From Terriglobales bacterium (lineage in GTDB: Bacteria > Acidobacteriota > Terriglobia > Terriglobales > Acidobacteriaceae): a stretch of DNA of 64,000 nt. The notes beneath the pieces were generated by a model. It saw only the letters and a program-made list of their open reading frames with translations. It was not told where the DNA came from and ran no database searches. This document shows, piece by piece, positions 27,238 through 36,681 of this stretch (position 1 is the stretch's first letter; every line of letters starts with the position of its first letter). The stretch covers positions 36,988-100,987 of the forward strand of contig DASPRM010000153.1 in assembly GCA_035624455.1 (NCBI GenBank), in the 5' to 3' direction. The position numbers and the translations under genes are program-made.

Positions 27238-27570
27238 CTAGAGGTTCTCCTGTATAAAGCGCGGACTGAGGTGGACGTCCAGCTGCACAAGCAGCGAATC
27301 ACCAATTGCTTTGAAGCTGTGAATCTCGCCCGCCTTGATGACAAAAATATCGCCCGCGAGCCCTTCGAAGGTATTGCCGTTGACGGTCCAGACACCGCGG
27401 CCTTCGCGAATGAACTGAATCTCATCATAAGGGTGGCGATGTGGACCCGGTCCAGATCCGGGTTTGCCCTGGAAGAGGAACACTGAAACGCCTGTGTTAC
27501 CCTCCTCAGCTCCGACAAATTGATGCGAGCTGCCGACGAAAGGCAGGTCATCCTGGCGTACGTGATACAT
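27238..27570 (-). CDS. Small cupin-domain protein
   Basis: A 110-residue single cupin barrel. Motif 1 is GPGPHRHPYDEIQFIREG and motif 2 is GDIFVIKAGEIHSFKAIG, giving three histidines and a glutamate for a metal. Such small cupins serve as metal-binding isomerases, sugar sensors or lyases; nothing narrows it further. The ATG at 27570 was chosen because AGGAG is seven bases upstream; two earlier in-frame ATG/start options lie too close to or before that site. It is divergent from the RNase J gene, with heptamer repeats in between. Confidence 0.82.
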   Translation of the reverse strand: MYHVRQDDLPFVGSSHQFVGAEEGNTGVSVFLFQGKPGSGPGPHRHPYDEIQFIREGRGVWTVNGNTFEGLAGDIFVIKAGEIHSFKAIGDSLLVQLDVHLSPRFIQENL

Positions 27571-27610
27571 CTGCATTCTCCTGAGCAATTGGATGAGCAA
27601 CCGAGGCGGT

Positions 27611-27646
27611 TAGGACTTCTTACTTCCACCTTCTTACTTCCAACTT
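27611..27646 (-). repeat. Tandem heptamer patch AGTNNGA (minus strand)
   Basis: Read on the minus strand: AGTTGGA, AGTAAGA, AGGTGGA, AGTAAGA, then AGTCCTA. It is the same 7-base unit as at 25706 and 50091 and fills the space between the cupin and RNase J genes. Confidence 0.65.
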
Positions 27647-27660
27647 CACAATTGTCTTCG

Positions 27661-27669
27661 TGTTAGCAT
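27661..27669 (+). promoter_or_regulatory. Candidate extended -10 of the RNase J gene
   Basis: TG-T-TAGCAT at 27661-27669 would start transcription about 27676, only four bases before the ATG at 27680. No ribosome site is seen before that ATG, so a leaderless message fits. Confidence 0.4.
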
Positions 27670-27679
27670 CGGAATTTAC

Positions 27680-29347
27680 ATGCCAGCGGCGAAGCTACAT
27701 GTAGTGCCCCTGGGCGGGCTGGGCGAGTTCGGTATGAACTGCATGGCCGTGCGCTGGGGAGATGACATCATCGTCATCGATGCCGGCCTGATGTTCCCCG
27801 AGGCCGAGTTGCTGGGCGTTGACATCGTTGTTCCCGATATCACGTACCTTATCGAAAACCGGCAGCATGTACGAGCCATCGTGCTCACCCACGGCCACGA
27901 AGATCACATCGGCGGCCTGCCTTCGATGCTGCAGGAGCTCGATGTTCCCGTCTATGGCACCGAGTTCACGCTGGCTTACGTGGAAGGCAAGCTGGAAGAG
28001 CATGGGCTGCTGGACAATGCGCGGCTTATCGAAATCCGCGCCGGCGAGCGATTCAAGATTGGGCCGTTCACCATCCACCCCATCGGAGTAACGCACAGCC
28101 TGGTGGACTGCGTGTCGCTGGCGATCCACACCCCGCTCGGGGTCATCATTCATACCGGCGATTTCAAAGTCGATCCCACGCCGACGGATAACCGACTGTT
28201 TGATCTGCACAGCTTCGCGGAGTACGGCAAGGAAGGCGTGCTGGCGCTGTTTCAGGATTCCACAAATGTAGAGCGCACGGGATACACGCCGAGCGAGCGC
28301 GCAGTGCGCCGCAAATTCGATGAGATGTTCTCGCGAGCGAACCGGAGGCTGTTCATCTCGTGCTTCTCGTCTTCGATACATCGCATCAAGCTGGCGCTGG
28401 AGCTGGCGGAAGAATACCGCCGCAAAGTGGCGCTGGTTGGGCGATCGATGGTGGAGTCAGCGGAGATCGCGCAGGATCTGGGCTACGTGGATGTCGCGGA
28501 CGGCGTGTTGATCCATCCCGGCGACATTAAGAAGTATCCGCCGGATAAAGTCTGCGTACTGATCAGCGGCACGCAGGGCGAGCCGATGTCGGCGCTATCG
28601 CGCGCCGCCGTGGACAATCACAAGCACGCCAAGATCGAGCCGGGAGATACGGTGGTGCTCTCGGCGCGCATCATTCCCGGAAACGAGAAATCGATCTACC
28701 GCATGATCGATCATCTGTTCCGCCGCGATGCGCTGGTGGTGTACGAAGACGGTTCGAGTCCGCCGGTGCACGTCAGCGGACACGCCAGCCAGGAAGAATT
28801 GAAGCTGATCATAAATCTGGTGAAGCCACGCTATTTCATTCCCATTCATGGTGAATACCGTCAACTGAAGCGCCACGCCGATCTGGCGCGCAGCATGCAC
28901 GGAGCGGTCGGGCAAGTGATGATGATCGAGAGCGGCGACATTCTGGAATTCGACGAACTGGGAGCACGCAGGGCTGGACGTGTGCCGGTGGGGCGGGTGT
29001 GCATCGATTCCAACTCCATGGGAGATGTGGTGGAAGAGCTGGTCATTCGCGACCGACGTCATCTAAGCGAAGACGGGATTGTGCTGCCGATTATCGCCAT
29101 TAATAAGCTGACCGGGCGTGTGGAGACACAACCGGAAATCGTGACCCGCGGCTTCGCTGCCATCGGCGAAAACGGTTTTATGGACGACGCCAGGACAGTG
29201 GTGGTGAACACCCTGGAGGCTTCCAGTGACGAAGAAAAAGCCGATTATGGTGTGATTAAGGAAAAGATCCGGCAGGATCTGAAGCGTTTTATCGCCAAGA
29301 ATACGGCCCGGCGGCCGCTGATCATGCCGGTGATTCTGGAGATTTGA
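27680..29347 (+). CDS. rnj: Ribonuclease J
   Basis: A 555-residue metallo-beta-lactamase/beta-CASP nuclease with 5'-3' exonuclease and endonuclease activity in RNA maturation and decay. Zinc ligands are in LTHGHEDHIGG (about 71-81), IHTGDFKVDPTPTD (about 156) and the C-terminal half; beta-CASP motifs include ISGTQGEPMSALSRAA (about 294) and HVSGHASQEEL (about 364). The length matches RNase J1/J2. The ATG at 27680 aligns with the normal N terminus (LHVVPLGGLGEFGMN). Presence of RNase J is normal in Acidobacteria. Confidence 0.95.
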   Translation: MPAAKLHVVPLGGLGEFGMNCMAVRWGDDIIVIDAGLMFPEAELLGVDIVVPDITYLIENRQHVRAIVLTHGHEDHIGGLPSMLQELDVPVYGTEFTLAYVEGKLEEHGLLDNARLIEIRAGERFKIGPFTIHPIGVTHSLVDCVSLAIHTPLGVIIHTGDFKVDPTPTDNRLFDLHSFAEYGKEGVLALFQDSTNVERTGYTPSERAVRRKFDEMFSRANRRLFISCFSSSIHRIKLALELAEEYRRKVALVGRSMVESAEIAQDLGYVDVADGVLIHPGDIKKYPPDKVCVLISGTQGEPMSALSRAAVDNHKHAKIEPGDTVVLSARIIPGNEKSIYRMIDHLFRRDALVVYEDGSSPPVHVSGHASQEELKLIINLVKPRYFIPIHGEYRQLKRHADLARSMHGAVGQVMMIESGDILEFDELGARRAGRVPVGRVCIDSNSMGDVVEELVIRDRRHLSEDGIVLPIIAINKLTGRVETQPEIVTRGFAAIGENGFMDDARTVVVNTLEASSDEEKADYGVIKEKIRQDLKRFIAKNTARRPLIMPVILEI

Positions 29348-29364
29348 GTTAGGCGGGCGAGAAA

Positions 29365-30366
29365 TTGCCCGTGATTTCCCGAGGAGTCAGGTTTCCTATC
29401 GTATCCCTCAGCGACATCAAACTGGCGCAGTCGCGCTTGCAGGGAGTAGCTGCGCGTACTCCACTCATTCCCCTTGCTAAGCCGATCGACGGGCGCAAGC
29501 TCATCTTGAAGCCGGAAAGCTTGCAACCGGTCGGCTCGTTCAAGCTGCGGGGCGCTTACAACAAGATTGCCAGTCTGGAAGATGCGGAGCGCCGCCGTGG
29601 TGTCATTTCATATTCCAGCGGCAATCATGCCCAGGCCGTCGCATACGCGGCCAAAACCTTGGGAGTGAAGGCCACAGTGGTCATGCCCCGGAATGCCCCG
29701 AAGATCAAGGTCGATGGCACTTCCGCCCGCGGCGCGGAGATCGTATTCGTGGGACCGGGAAGCCACGAGCGCAAAGCGCGAGCGGAAGAGATCGCAAAAG
29801 AACGCGGACTGACAATCGTTCCGCCATATAACGACGAGAAGATTATTGCCGGCCAGGGCACGATCGGCCCGGAGATCCTGGAAGATTTGTCACATGTGGA
29901 GTTGGTGCTGGTTCCTGTCGGCGGAGGAGGCTTGATCAGCGGAGTTGCCGCTGCACTGAAGCTTTGTCGGACACAGGTCAAAGTGATTGGAGCGGAACCG
30001 GAGTTAGCGAACGATGCCTTCCAGAGCCTGCGAGCAGGAAGGATCGTCGAGCTGCCTGCGGAACGCGTATCGCAGACTTTGGCTGACGGCTTGCGCACAC
30101 AGTCGGTAGGGGAAATACCGTTTGCGCACATCCAACATTATGTGGACGACATCGTGACGGTCAGCGAAGCGGAGATCGTTGCTGCCATGCGGTTTCTCGC
30201 TCTGAACGCAAAGCTGGTAGCCGAACCGAGTGGCGCGGTGACCACCGCCGCCTTTCTGTTTCATGGGGACAGGCTTCTCACCATCCGCAACACGGTGGCA
30301 ATCCTGAGCGGTGGAAATGTGGAACCGGATCTGCTGGCGAAGATCCTTATCGAGCGCTCCACATGA
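29365..30366 (+). CDS. Threonine dehydratase / serine racemase-like PLP enzyme
   Basis: A 333-residue fold-type II PLP enzyme. The Schiff-base lysine is Lys60 in PVGSFKLRGAYN, the asparagine loop is SSGNHAQAVAYAA (about 84-96), and the phosphate-binding glycine loop is VPVGGGGLISG (about 183-193). It lacks the regulatory ACT-type C-terminal domain of biosynthetic IlvA, so it is of the short catabolic threonine dehydratase (TdcB) or serine racemase type. The annotated start is a TTG; a GTG two codons on is equally possible, and no ATG is available, so the start is uncertain. It is followed by the SH3/TPR gene in what looks like one operon with uppP. Confidence 0.85.
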   Translation: MPVISRGVRFPIVSLSDIKLAQSRLQGVAARTPLIPLAKPIDGRKLILKPESLQPVGSFKLRGAYNKIASLEDAERRRGVISYSSGNHAQAVAYAAKTLGVKATVVMPRNAPKIKVDGTSARGAEIVFVGPGSHERKARAEEIAKERGLTIVPPYNDEKIIAGQGTIGPEILEDLSHVELVLVPVGGGGLISGVAAALKLCRTQVKVIGAEPELANDAFQSLRAGRIVELPAERVSQTLADGLRTQSVGEIPFAHIQHYVDDIVTVSEAEIVAAMRFLALNAKLVAEPSGAVTTAAFLFHGDRLLTIRNTVAILSGGNVEPDLLAKILIERST

Positions 30367-30443
30367 CACGATGTGGCCCACTGAAGCCCTCTTCTGGCTT
30401 GAGTGGGAAATCAAAGCATATGAACCTCGGGGGAGGATTGGCA

Positions 30444-31370
30444 GTGAACAAGCGATGCTGGATGTTGCTGTGCTGCATTGCCGCACTGGTCTTTCCGGCG
30501 GCAGCAGAAGTGGAGCACGCCATCATGGTCAGGCCGGCGCAGATCTTCCTTTCCCCGGACTCGAGTTCTGCCAAGCTGGGCAATATTGATCGCGGGCGCG
30601 AGGTGGCGATCCTGGAAAAGAGCCGCAACTGGTTGCATGTGCTGGCGAGCGTATCGCGGGAACGCGACATCACCGGATGGATCGTGGACAAGGGAGTAGT
30701 GCGCGCGACGACGCCGGATGGAGACAGAGTCATGTTCGGCGAGGCTGCCCGTTGCGAACTGGAGGCCAGCCGTCGTGGTGGCCGCAGGGAGGCTGCGGCG
30801 GAAGCCAGACGCCTTTACTACCGCACCAGCGAGTACTTCCCCAATTCGCCTTTGGCGGGAGAAGGTCTGTACCGTGCTGCCGATATTCAGTGGCAGATCG
30901 ATGCCGCCGACGTACGGACGCGTCCCTCGTCGAAGGAACGCGACCCCGGCCTGCACATACCCATCGATGAGCAGTTCATGAAAATGGTGATCAAGAAATT
31001 CCCGGGAACCAAATGGGCAGACCTGGCTTCCTATCATCTGATCGAGAACAAGCTGTGCGGCGACTGGGAGGGGCTGTCGAAGTGTCCGGAAAAAGAGTCC
31101 GAGATGTATGAGAAATATGCCGACGACCACCCCGGCTCACCGGCGGCACCTGAGGCGCTGTACAACGCGGCTTGGCGGCAATCAACACTGATTGAGATTT
31201 ACAAGAGCGAAAACAAGAACAACAAAATTGAAGGCGCGCGCGCGAAAGCCAAGGCCTTGGGACAGCGGGTGATTGAGAAGTACCCACAAAGCGACTGGGC
31301 CTACCGCTCGAAGAGTCTGATATACATGATCGATCAACAGATTCCCACGTATGGAAACGCGGTGGAATGA
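30444..31370 (+). CDS. Exported SH3-like and TPR-containing protein
   Basis: A 308-residue secreted protein. The signal peptide is residues 1-20 (basic start, then CWMLLCCIAALVFPAAA). An SH3b-like domain follows (about 25-88, FLSPDSSSAKLGNIDRGREV, then VASVSRERDITGWIVDKG), then helical TPR-like repeats (about 105-300: YRTSEYFPNSPLAGEGLYRA, EMYEKYADDHPGSPAAPEAL, IEKYPQSDWAYRS). This resembles YbgF/BamD-style outer membrane assembly helpers. The GTG at 30444 was chosen for the GGGGGAGG site and good signal peptide. Its stop overlaps the uppP start as ATGA, suggesting linked roles at the cell envelope. Confidence 0.75.
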   Translation: MNKRCWMLLCCIAALVFPAAAEVEHAIMVRPAQIFLSPDSSSAKLGNIDRGREVAILEKSRNWLHVLASVSRERDITGWIVDKGVVRATTPDGDRVMFGEAARCELEASRRGGRREAAAEARRLYYRTSEYFPNSPLAGEGLYRAADIQWQIDAADVRTRPSSKERDPGLHIPIDEQFMKMVIKKFPGTKWADLASYHLIENKLCGDWEGLSKCPEKESEMYEKYADDHPGSPAAPEALYNAAWRQSTLIEIYKSENKNNKIEGARAKAKALGQRVIEKYPQSDWAYRSKSLIYMIDQQIPTYGNAVE

Positions 31371-32242
31371 ACGATTACCTGCTGTCTCTGCTGCTGGGCG
31401 TAATAGAAGGTCTGACTGAATTTCTTCCCGTAAGCTCTACGGCGCATCTGAGAATTTCCGAGGCGGTCCTGGGTGTGGATCTGGGAAATGGCTATTGGAA
31501 GATGTTTTCCATCGTGATTCAGCTGGGAGCCATCCTCTGCCTACCGATATTTTTCCGCAAGCGCATCGCAGACTTTCTACGGACGTTCCCCAGAGGCGCC
31601 AACGGCGATAGAACTGTTCTTACGCACCCGCTATCGCTCATCCTCCTGGCATTCATTGTGACTGCTGTTCCGGCGTTTCTGCTGACCAAGGTGATTGGCA
31701 AGCACCTGGAAAGCCTGGCGATCATGGGCGCATCGTTGCTTGTCGGGGGTATCGTAATGTGGATCGTGGACGCCCTTTATGATCGCGGTATCCCCAGGCG
31801 GCGAACGGAAGATATCGAATACATCAGGCCGCTGCAGTCGATATGGATTGGCTTCTGCCAGATTTTTTCCGCGGTCTTTCCCGGGACTTCGCGATCCATG
31901 GCAACTATCGCAGCGGGACAGTTGGCGGGGATGTCGCGATCGGCGGCCCTGGAGTTTTCCTTCTTCCTTTCCATGCCGACCATGGCCGCAGCCACGTTAT
32001 ACGACCTGCTGAGATCGCTCCGGTCGCCCAAAGAAGGAGGTCATCCGATTGGGACGGCCCCGGCAAACCCTCACGAATGGGTGGTTCTGGCGATTGGGTT
32101 TGTGGTTTCCTTCATTGTCGCCTATGCCGTAGTGGCGTGGTTCATCAACTGGGTGCGCAAACGTGGGTTCGTTCCCTTTGCCGTTTATCGCATTGTGCTG
32201 GGGATAGCGGTGCTGGTCTGGGCAAGCCGGTTGACAGGATGA
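31367..32242 (+). CDS. uppP: Undecaprenyl-diphosphatase UppP (BacA)
   Basis: A 291-residue membrane phosphatase recycling undecaprenyl diphosphate to the monophosphate carrier for wall synthesis. It has about eight helices with the signatures GVIEGLTEFLPVSSTAHL (about 12-29) and FPGTSRSMAT (about 165-175). The length is usual. It overlaps the SH3/TPR gene by four bases. Together with uppS, cdsA and rseP a few kilobases on, the region is rich in lipid-carrier functions. Confidence 0.94.
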   Translation: MNDYLLSLLLGVIEGLTEFLPVSSTAHLRISEAVLGVDLGNGYWKMFSIVIQLGAILCLPIFFRKRIADFLRTFPRGANGDRTVLTHPLSLILLAFIVTAVPAFLLTKVIGKHLESLAIMGASLLVGGIVMWIVDALYDRGIPRRRTEDIEYIRPLQSIWIGFCQIFSAVFPGTSRSMATIAAGQLAGMSRSAALEFSFFLSMPTMAAATLYDLLRSLRSPKEGGHPIGTAPANPHEWVVLAIGFVVSFIVAYAVVAWFINWVRKRGFVPFAVYRIVLGIAVLVWASRLTG

Positions 32243-32310
32243 ACAGGTAATCTGCAAGTTCCAAGTTCCCTGTTTTCAAAACATCCTCAGGGCCGGACTC
32301 AAAATGCGGG

Positions 32311-32323
32311 CTTGTGGTACAGT
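32311..32323 (+). promoter_or_regulatory. Extended -10 element upstream of the second aldehyde dehydrogenase
   Basis: CTTGTGGTACAGT contains TG-G-TACAGT. If used, the message would have a leader of about 180 bases before the ATG at 32513; no riboswitch or ORF was recognised there. AAGTTCC is repeated in tandem just upstream at 32262-32275. Confidence 0.35.
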
Positions 32324-32512
32324 TTCCTTCGCCCGGACTACGAGGATGGCCAACCAGATTGATTCGAGAAGTACGTCTTTCCAGGCGGTATTCGCGTTAT
32401 CTGCACCCAGTCACCTAAGCAGGCCTAACGCAGCGCGCCTGTGCCGAAATCATATCGTGACGCGAGCGGTCTCAGCCCTCACCGGCGCTCCGCTCCAGGA
32501 GGACAAACAGAA

Positions 32513-34024
32513 ATGACCACAACTGCAACCGCTCCGGTTCAGCTGCAAGATAGCGTGTCGAAGTTCATCGCCTCAACCCGCAAGATGTTGATCAATGGCA
32601 AGTGGGTGGATTCAGTGTCGGGCAACACCTTTGCCACCTACGATCCCGCCACCGGCAAGGTTCTCGCCCACGTCGCCGAAGGAAATGCCGCCGATATCGA
32701 CCTGGCAGTAAGAGCCGCGCGGCATGCGTTTGAAAATGGCCCGTGGCGGAAAATGACAGTCTCCGAGCGCGGGCGCCTGATCTGGAAGCTGGGGGACCTG
32801 ATTGAAAAGAATCTGGAAGAATTTGCTGAATTGGAAAGCCTCGACAATGGTAAGCCCCTGACCGTGGCTCGTGCCGCCGACGTTCCATTGGCCGTCGACT
32901 TGTTCCGCTACATGGCTGGCTGGGCGACCAAGATCGAAGGCAACACGATTCCGCTTTCCGTGCCCTACACTCCCGGCGCGCGTTATTTTGCTTACAGCCT
33001 GCGTGAACCGGTGGGAGTGGTGGGCCAAATCATTCCCTGGAATTTCCCTCTGTTGATGGCTGCTTGGAAGCTCGGCCCAGCGCTGGCAGCGGGCTGCTGC
33101 GTCGTTCTGAAGCCGGCCGAACAAACCCCGCTCTCAGCGCTGCGGCTGGGCGAGTTGATTCAGGAAGCCGGATTCCCGGAAGGAGTCGTCAACATCGTTC
33201 CCGGATACGGTGAAACTGCCGGGGCAGCGTTGGCGGCACATCCCGACGTCGATAAGGTCGCGTTTACGGGGTCGACAGAAGTTGGAAAGCTGATCGTTCA
33301 CGCCTCGGCCGGTAATTTGAAAAAGGTTTCCCTCGAACTGGGCGGCAAGTCGCCCAACGTTGTCTTCAAAGATGCTGACCTGAAAGTCGCAATTCCCGGA
33401 GCAGCCAGCGCTATTTTCTTCAATCACGGCCAGTGCTGCTGCGCAGGCTCCAGGCTCTATGTCGAGAAAGACATTTTCGACGAAGTAGTGAACGGTGTGG
33501 CCGAGCAGGCAAAGAAAATCCGCATCGGGCCGGGGTTGGATCCTAAGACGCAGATGGGTCCGCTGGTTTCCGAGGAGCAATTGCATCGAGTCTGCGGCTA
33601 TCTGGAATCCGGCGTATCGGAAGGCGCGAAGGCTGTCGTGGGTGGTAAGCGCCACGGCCAGCACGGGTACTTTGTAGAACCTACCGTTCTGGTCGACACA
33701 AACGACAAAATGAAGATTGTGCAGGAAGAGATCTTCGGACCTGTAGTCGCGGCGCTGCCCTTTGAGCGGGCCGAGGAGATGGTCAACCGCGCCAACGACA
33801 ATATTTACGGATTGGCGGCCGCGGTCTGGACGAAAGACATTAACAAAGCCCATTCTCTAGCTGCTGAGCTGCGGGCGGGCACGGTCTGGATCAACTGCTA
33901 CAACATCTTCGACGCTGCGCTGCCCTTTGGCGGGTACAAGCAGTCAGGATGGGGTCGTGAGATGGGTCACGAAGTCCTTGAGAACTACACCGAAGTCAAA
34001 GCGGTGTGTGCGCGCATCGGATGA
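32513..34024 (+). CDS. Aldehyde dehydrogenase (ALDH class 1/2-like)
   Basis: A 503-residue ALDH with IIPWNFP (Asn177), Glu275 in LELGGKSP and the catalytic cysteine in GQCCCAGSR (Cys309), the pattern of mammalian ALDH1/2 and bacterial betaine or acetaldehyde dehydrogenases. The C-terminal [16 protein letters not shown] is also typical. NAD-dependent oxidation of a general aldehyde is expected. The ATG at 32513 has AGGAGG at 32497-32502; the 180-base gap to uppP and its own possible promoter suggest an independent unit. A hairpin follows 25 bases after the stop, convergent with rseP. Confidence 0.92.
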   Translation: MTTTATAPVQLQDSVSKFIASTRKMLINGKWVDSVSGNTFATYDPATGKVLAHVAEGNAADIDLAVRAARHAFENGPWRKMTVSERGRLIWKLGDLIEKNLEEFAELESLDNGKPLTVARAADVPLAVDLFRYMAGWATKIEGNTIPLSVPYTPGARYFAYSLREPVGVVGQIIPWNFPLLMAAWKLGPALAAGCCVVLKPAEQTPLSALRLGELIQEAGFPEGVVNIVPGYGETAGAALAAHPDVDKVAFTGSTEVGKLIVHASAGNLKKVSLELGGKSPNVVFKDADLKVAIPGAASAIFFNHGQCCCAGSRLYVEKDIFDEVVNGVAEQAKKIRIGPGLDPKTQMGPLVSEEQLHRVCGYLESGVSEGAKAVVGGKRHGQHGYFVEPTVLVDTNDKMKIVQEEIFGPVVAALPFERAEEMVNRANDNIYGLAAAVWTKDINKAHSLAAELRAGTVWINCYNIFDAALPFGGYKQSGWGREMGHEVLENYTEVKAVCARIG

Positions 34025-34048
34025 TCTGAGCAAGAAACTCGAGGGGTG

Positions 34049-34087
34049 CCCCACCGTAGCCATCCTTTGACTAGGGTGGGGGGTTTA
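34049..34087. terminator. Hairpin terminator between convergent aldehyde dehydrogenase and rseP genes
   Basis: CCCCACCGTAG and CTAGGGTGGGG (one mismatch) enclose an 11-base loop and are followed by TTTATTT on the plus strand. It belongs to the GGGTGGGG hairpin family also seen at 47208, 38503, 51018 and 56736. Confidence 0.6.
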
Positions 34088-34105
34088 TTTACTGCCAACG
34101 AGAAG

Positions 34106-35443
34106 CTACGGCAGGCGCGAGAATCCTGGGATGGCCTTAGTCAGATCGTTGTAGATCACCACCACCGCGAAAAGAATCAGCAGGACATAAGCCACCTGGT
34201 AGATGCGTTCCTTGATCTGAATGCTGATGTCGCGTCCGCGGATGGATTCGATGAGCAGCAGCAGGATCACTCCGCCATCCAGAATCGGGATTGGCAGCAG
34301 GTTGAAGATCGCCAGGTTCAAGCTGATCGCCGACATCAGCGACAGCAGCGGCGTCCATCCTTGCTGCTTCGCTGCTTCACCCGACGCCTTCGCGATTCCG
34401 ATTGGCCCCTCCATCTGCTTGATGGAAACCTTGCGGGCAACCATCCTTTCCAGCAGTTCCAGGATGAGCACGGAGTTTTTCTTGTTCTGCTCCAGGGACT
34501 TGGAAAAAGCTTTGGCCAGCGGCAGCTTGTCCACGTGCTGCGGTTCCGACCGAATGCCAATACGGTAGCGCGGCTCGCCATCTGGTACCTTCTCCAGCTG
34601 CGGCGTGACCACGAAGGTCATTTCCTTCCCGTCGCGGAGCCCCGTAATCTGTGCGGGTTTGTCTTTATTCTCCTGCAGCAGCCGAATCATCGCCTGGACC
34701 GAGCGAACCGTCTGCCCATTAACTGCCGTAATCGTGTCTCCAATTTTGATTCCCGCTTTGGCAGCCGGCATGCCAGAGTCGAGATAGGTCACAATATTCG
34801 GCTCATCCGGCAGCCAGCCCAGGTTCTCGAGTTGCTCGGGCGCCGTTGGTTGGGGGCTGATACTCCTCTCGAAACTCTCGTTGCCGCGCTGCAAGGTTAC
34901 GTTCAAGGACTGGTTTTGATTCACCAGCACCCTGCGAATCACATCTTCCCACGTCGGATTCGGTTCCCCGTCGATACGGGTAATCTTGTCGCCTGGCTGA
35001 ATGCCGGCTTTCGCTGCCGGTGAATTTTCCAGTACCCAGCCGATCACCGCCGGTTGGTCAAGATAGATCGGATGCTCGTAACGGACCATGTAAACAAATG
35101 TGAGCAGACCGATGGCGAGGACGAAGTTCATGAAGGGGCCGGCGAAGGCGATAATGAAACGCTGCCAGCGGGGATGGGACATGAATTCATAAGGAGCGCC
35201 GTTGCGCTGCTCCATGAAATTCTCGCCGGACATCTTTACGTAGCCGCCGAGAGGAATCAGATTAATGCGGTAGTCGGTGTCCCCTCTGCGAAACCCCAAC
35301 AGCCGTTTCCCAAAACCGATCGCGAATTGTTCGACGCGGACTCCAAAGAATTTGGCGGCGGCAAAGTGTCCGAACTCGTGGACCAGGATCATGACGCCCA
35401 GCACCACAGCTACGGACAGAGCACTGATTAAGAAATCTTGCAT
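34106..35443 (-). CDS. rseP: Site-2 intramembrane protease RseP
   Basis: A 445-residue zinc metalloprotease of the inner membrane that cuts anti-sigma factors and signal-peptide remnants. The zinc site is HEFGH (His22, Glu23, His26) in the first helix, with the second ligand motif PIPILDGG near residue 390. Two periplasmic PDZ domains span about 115-200 (MPAAKAG-like loops) and 205-290, and a C-terminal pair of helices completes the fold. It starts at ATG 35443, 18 bases after the dxr stop, and ends the uppS-cdsA-dxr-rseP operon. Regulated sigma-E signalling is likely but no rseA is in this window. Confidence 0.95.
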   Translation of the reverse strand: MQDFLISALSVAVVLGVMILVHEFGHFAAAKFFGVRVEQFAIGFGKRLLGFRRGDTDYRINLIPLGGYVKMSGENFMEQRNGAPYEFMSHPRWQRFIIAFAGPFMNFVLAIGLLTFVYMVRYEHPIYLDQPAVIGWVLENSPAAKAGIQPGDKITRIDGEPNPTWEDVIRRVLVNQNQSLNVTLQRGNESFERSISPQPTAPEQLENLGWLPDEPNIVTYLDSGMPAAKAGIKIGDTITAVNGQTVRSVQAMIRLLQENKDKPAQITGLRDGKEMTFVVTPQLEKVPDGEPRYRIGIRSEPQHVDKLPLAKAFSKSLEQNKKNSVLILELLERMVARKVSIKQMEGPIGIAKASGEAAKQQGWTPLLSLMSAISLNLAIFNLLPIPILDGGVILLLLIESIRGRDISIQIKERIYQVAYVLLILFAVVVIYNDLTKAIPGFSRLP

Positions 35444-35461
35444 ATCTCGAATAACTGCCTT

Positions 35462-36658
35462 TCAATGAATACGCACGGGATGCTGTACCCCACTCGGCCC
35501 CAGCCTGACCACGTGCTCCTCAGCCAACCGGCGGGCTTCAGCGTCCAACTTTAATACCTGCTCTATAGATTGTGGTTTTTCCCTCCGGGTTTCACCCATT
35601 GTGCTCTCGATGGCTTCAGGAATTCCCTTAAAGCCGATCTTCCCCTCGAGGAATGCAGCCACCGCGACTTCATCGGCTGCGTTCAGAGCTATGGTTTTCG
35701 AACCACCAGCCTCTGCCGCCTCATAAGCCAGCCTCAAGCAAGGAAACTTATCCATATCGGGAGGGCAGAAATCAAGGTGCCGGAGGTCTCGCATACTAAA
35801 TTTTAGGGACGAATCGAGCCGCTCCGGGTACGTTAGCGCATAAAGGATCGGCAACCGCATATCCGTGACTGAGAGTTGCGCCAGAATGCTGCCGTCTCGA
35901 AACTCGACCATCGAGTGCAGGGTGGACTGCGGATGCACCACCACTTCGACCTTGCTGGGCGGCAGGTTAAACAGCCGGCAAGCCTCAATTACTTCGAATC
36001 CTTTGTTCATCAAAGTGGCTGAGTCGATAGTAATTCTACGCCCCATTTTCCACGTAGGATGATTCAGTGCTTCTTCCACCGTGATGGCCTCAAACGCCGC
36101 CGCCGGCTTGTTCAGAAACGGGCCGCCAGACGCAGTGAGCCAGATCCGCTCGACTTCCTCAACCGTACCGCCCCTCATGCACTGATGCACCGCGTTATGT
36201 TCGCTATCGATTGGGAGCAGCGGTTTGCCCTGCTTGCGCGCTTCTGCCGTAATCAGCTCTCCCGCGACAACCAGAGATTCCTTGTTTGCCAGGCCAACCG
36301 TTTTTCCCGCTTTCACCGCCTCATAGGTGGCTTCCAAGCCTCCCACTCCCACAATCGCACTTACTACAGTATCGACATCAGGGTGGGTGGCGACCTTTAC
36401 CGAACCTTTCGTTCCGCATTCCACTTCGATATCTGCCAGTCCAGATGCGCGCAGCTTGCTACGCAACTGTTCCGCGTGCTGCTCACGGGAAACAGAAACT
36501 ACCTGGGGATGCCATCGTTGGGCTTGCTCTAAGAGCCGCTCCACATTGTTTCCTGCCGCCAGCGACACCACGGTAAAGCGATCCAAAAAGGATTCCACGA
36601 TGCTGAGGGTGCTGCGACCGATTGAACCAGTCGATCCCAGGATGGCGATACGTCTCAT
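35462..36658 (-). CDS. dxr: 1-Deoxy-D-xylulose 5-phosphate reductoisomerase
   Basis: A 398-residue enzyme of the MEP isoprenoid pathway that turns DXP into MEP with NADPH. The NADPH motif is GSTGSIGRSTL at the N terminus, and the active site region includes PIDSEHNAVHQCM and ASGGPFLNK with DSATLMNKGFE. The C-terminal domain is present. The start ATG at 36658 gives the family's usual length; a longer reading from 36715 would overlap cdsA by 34 bases. It is the third gene of the operon and supplies precursors for the UppS substrate. Confidence 0.95.
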   Translation of the reverse strand: MRRIAILGSTGSIGRSTLSIVESFLDRFTVVSLAAGNNVERLLEQAQRWHPQVVSVSREQHAEQLRSKLRASGLADIEVECGTKGSVKVATHPDVDTVVSAIVGVGGLEATYEAVKAGKTVGLANKESLVVAGELITAEARKQGKPLLPIDSEHNAVHQCMRGGTVEEVERIWLTASGGPFLNKPAAAFEAITVEEALNHPTWKMGRRITIDSATLMNKGFEVIEACRLFNLPPSKVEVVVHPQSTLHSMVEFRDGSILAQLSVTDMRLPILYALTYPERLDSSLKFSMRDLRHLDFCPPDMDKFPCLRLAYEAAEAGGSKTIALNAADEVAVAAFLEGKIGFKGIPEAIESTMGETRREKPQSIEQVLKLDAEARRLAEEHVVRLGPSGVQHPVRIH

Positions 36659-36681
36659 TCTCTGGCTGGATGGCTGCAGGA

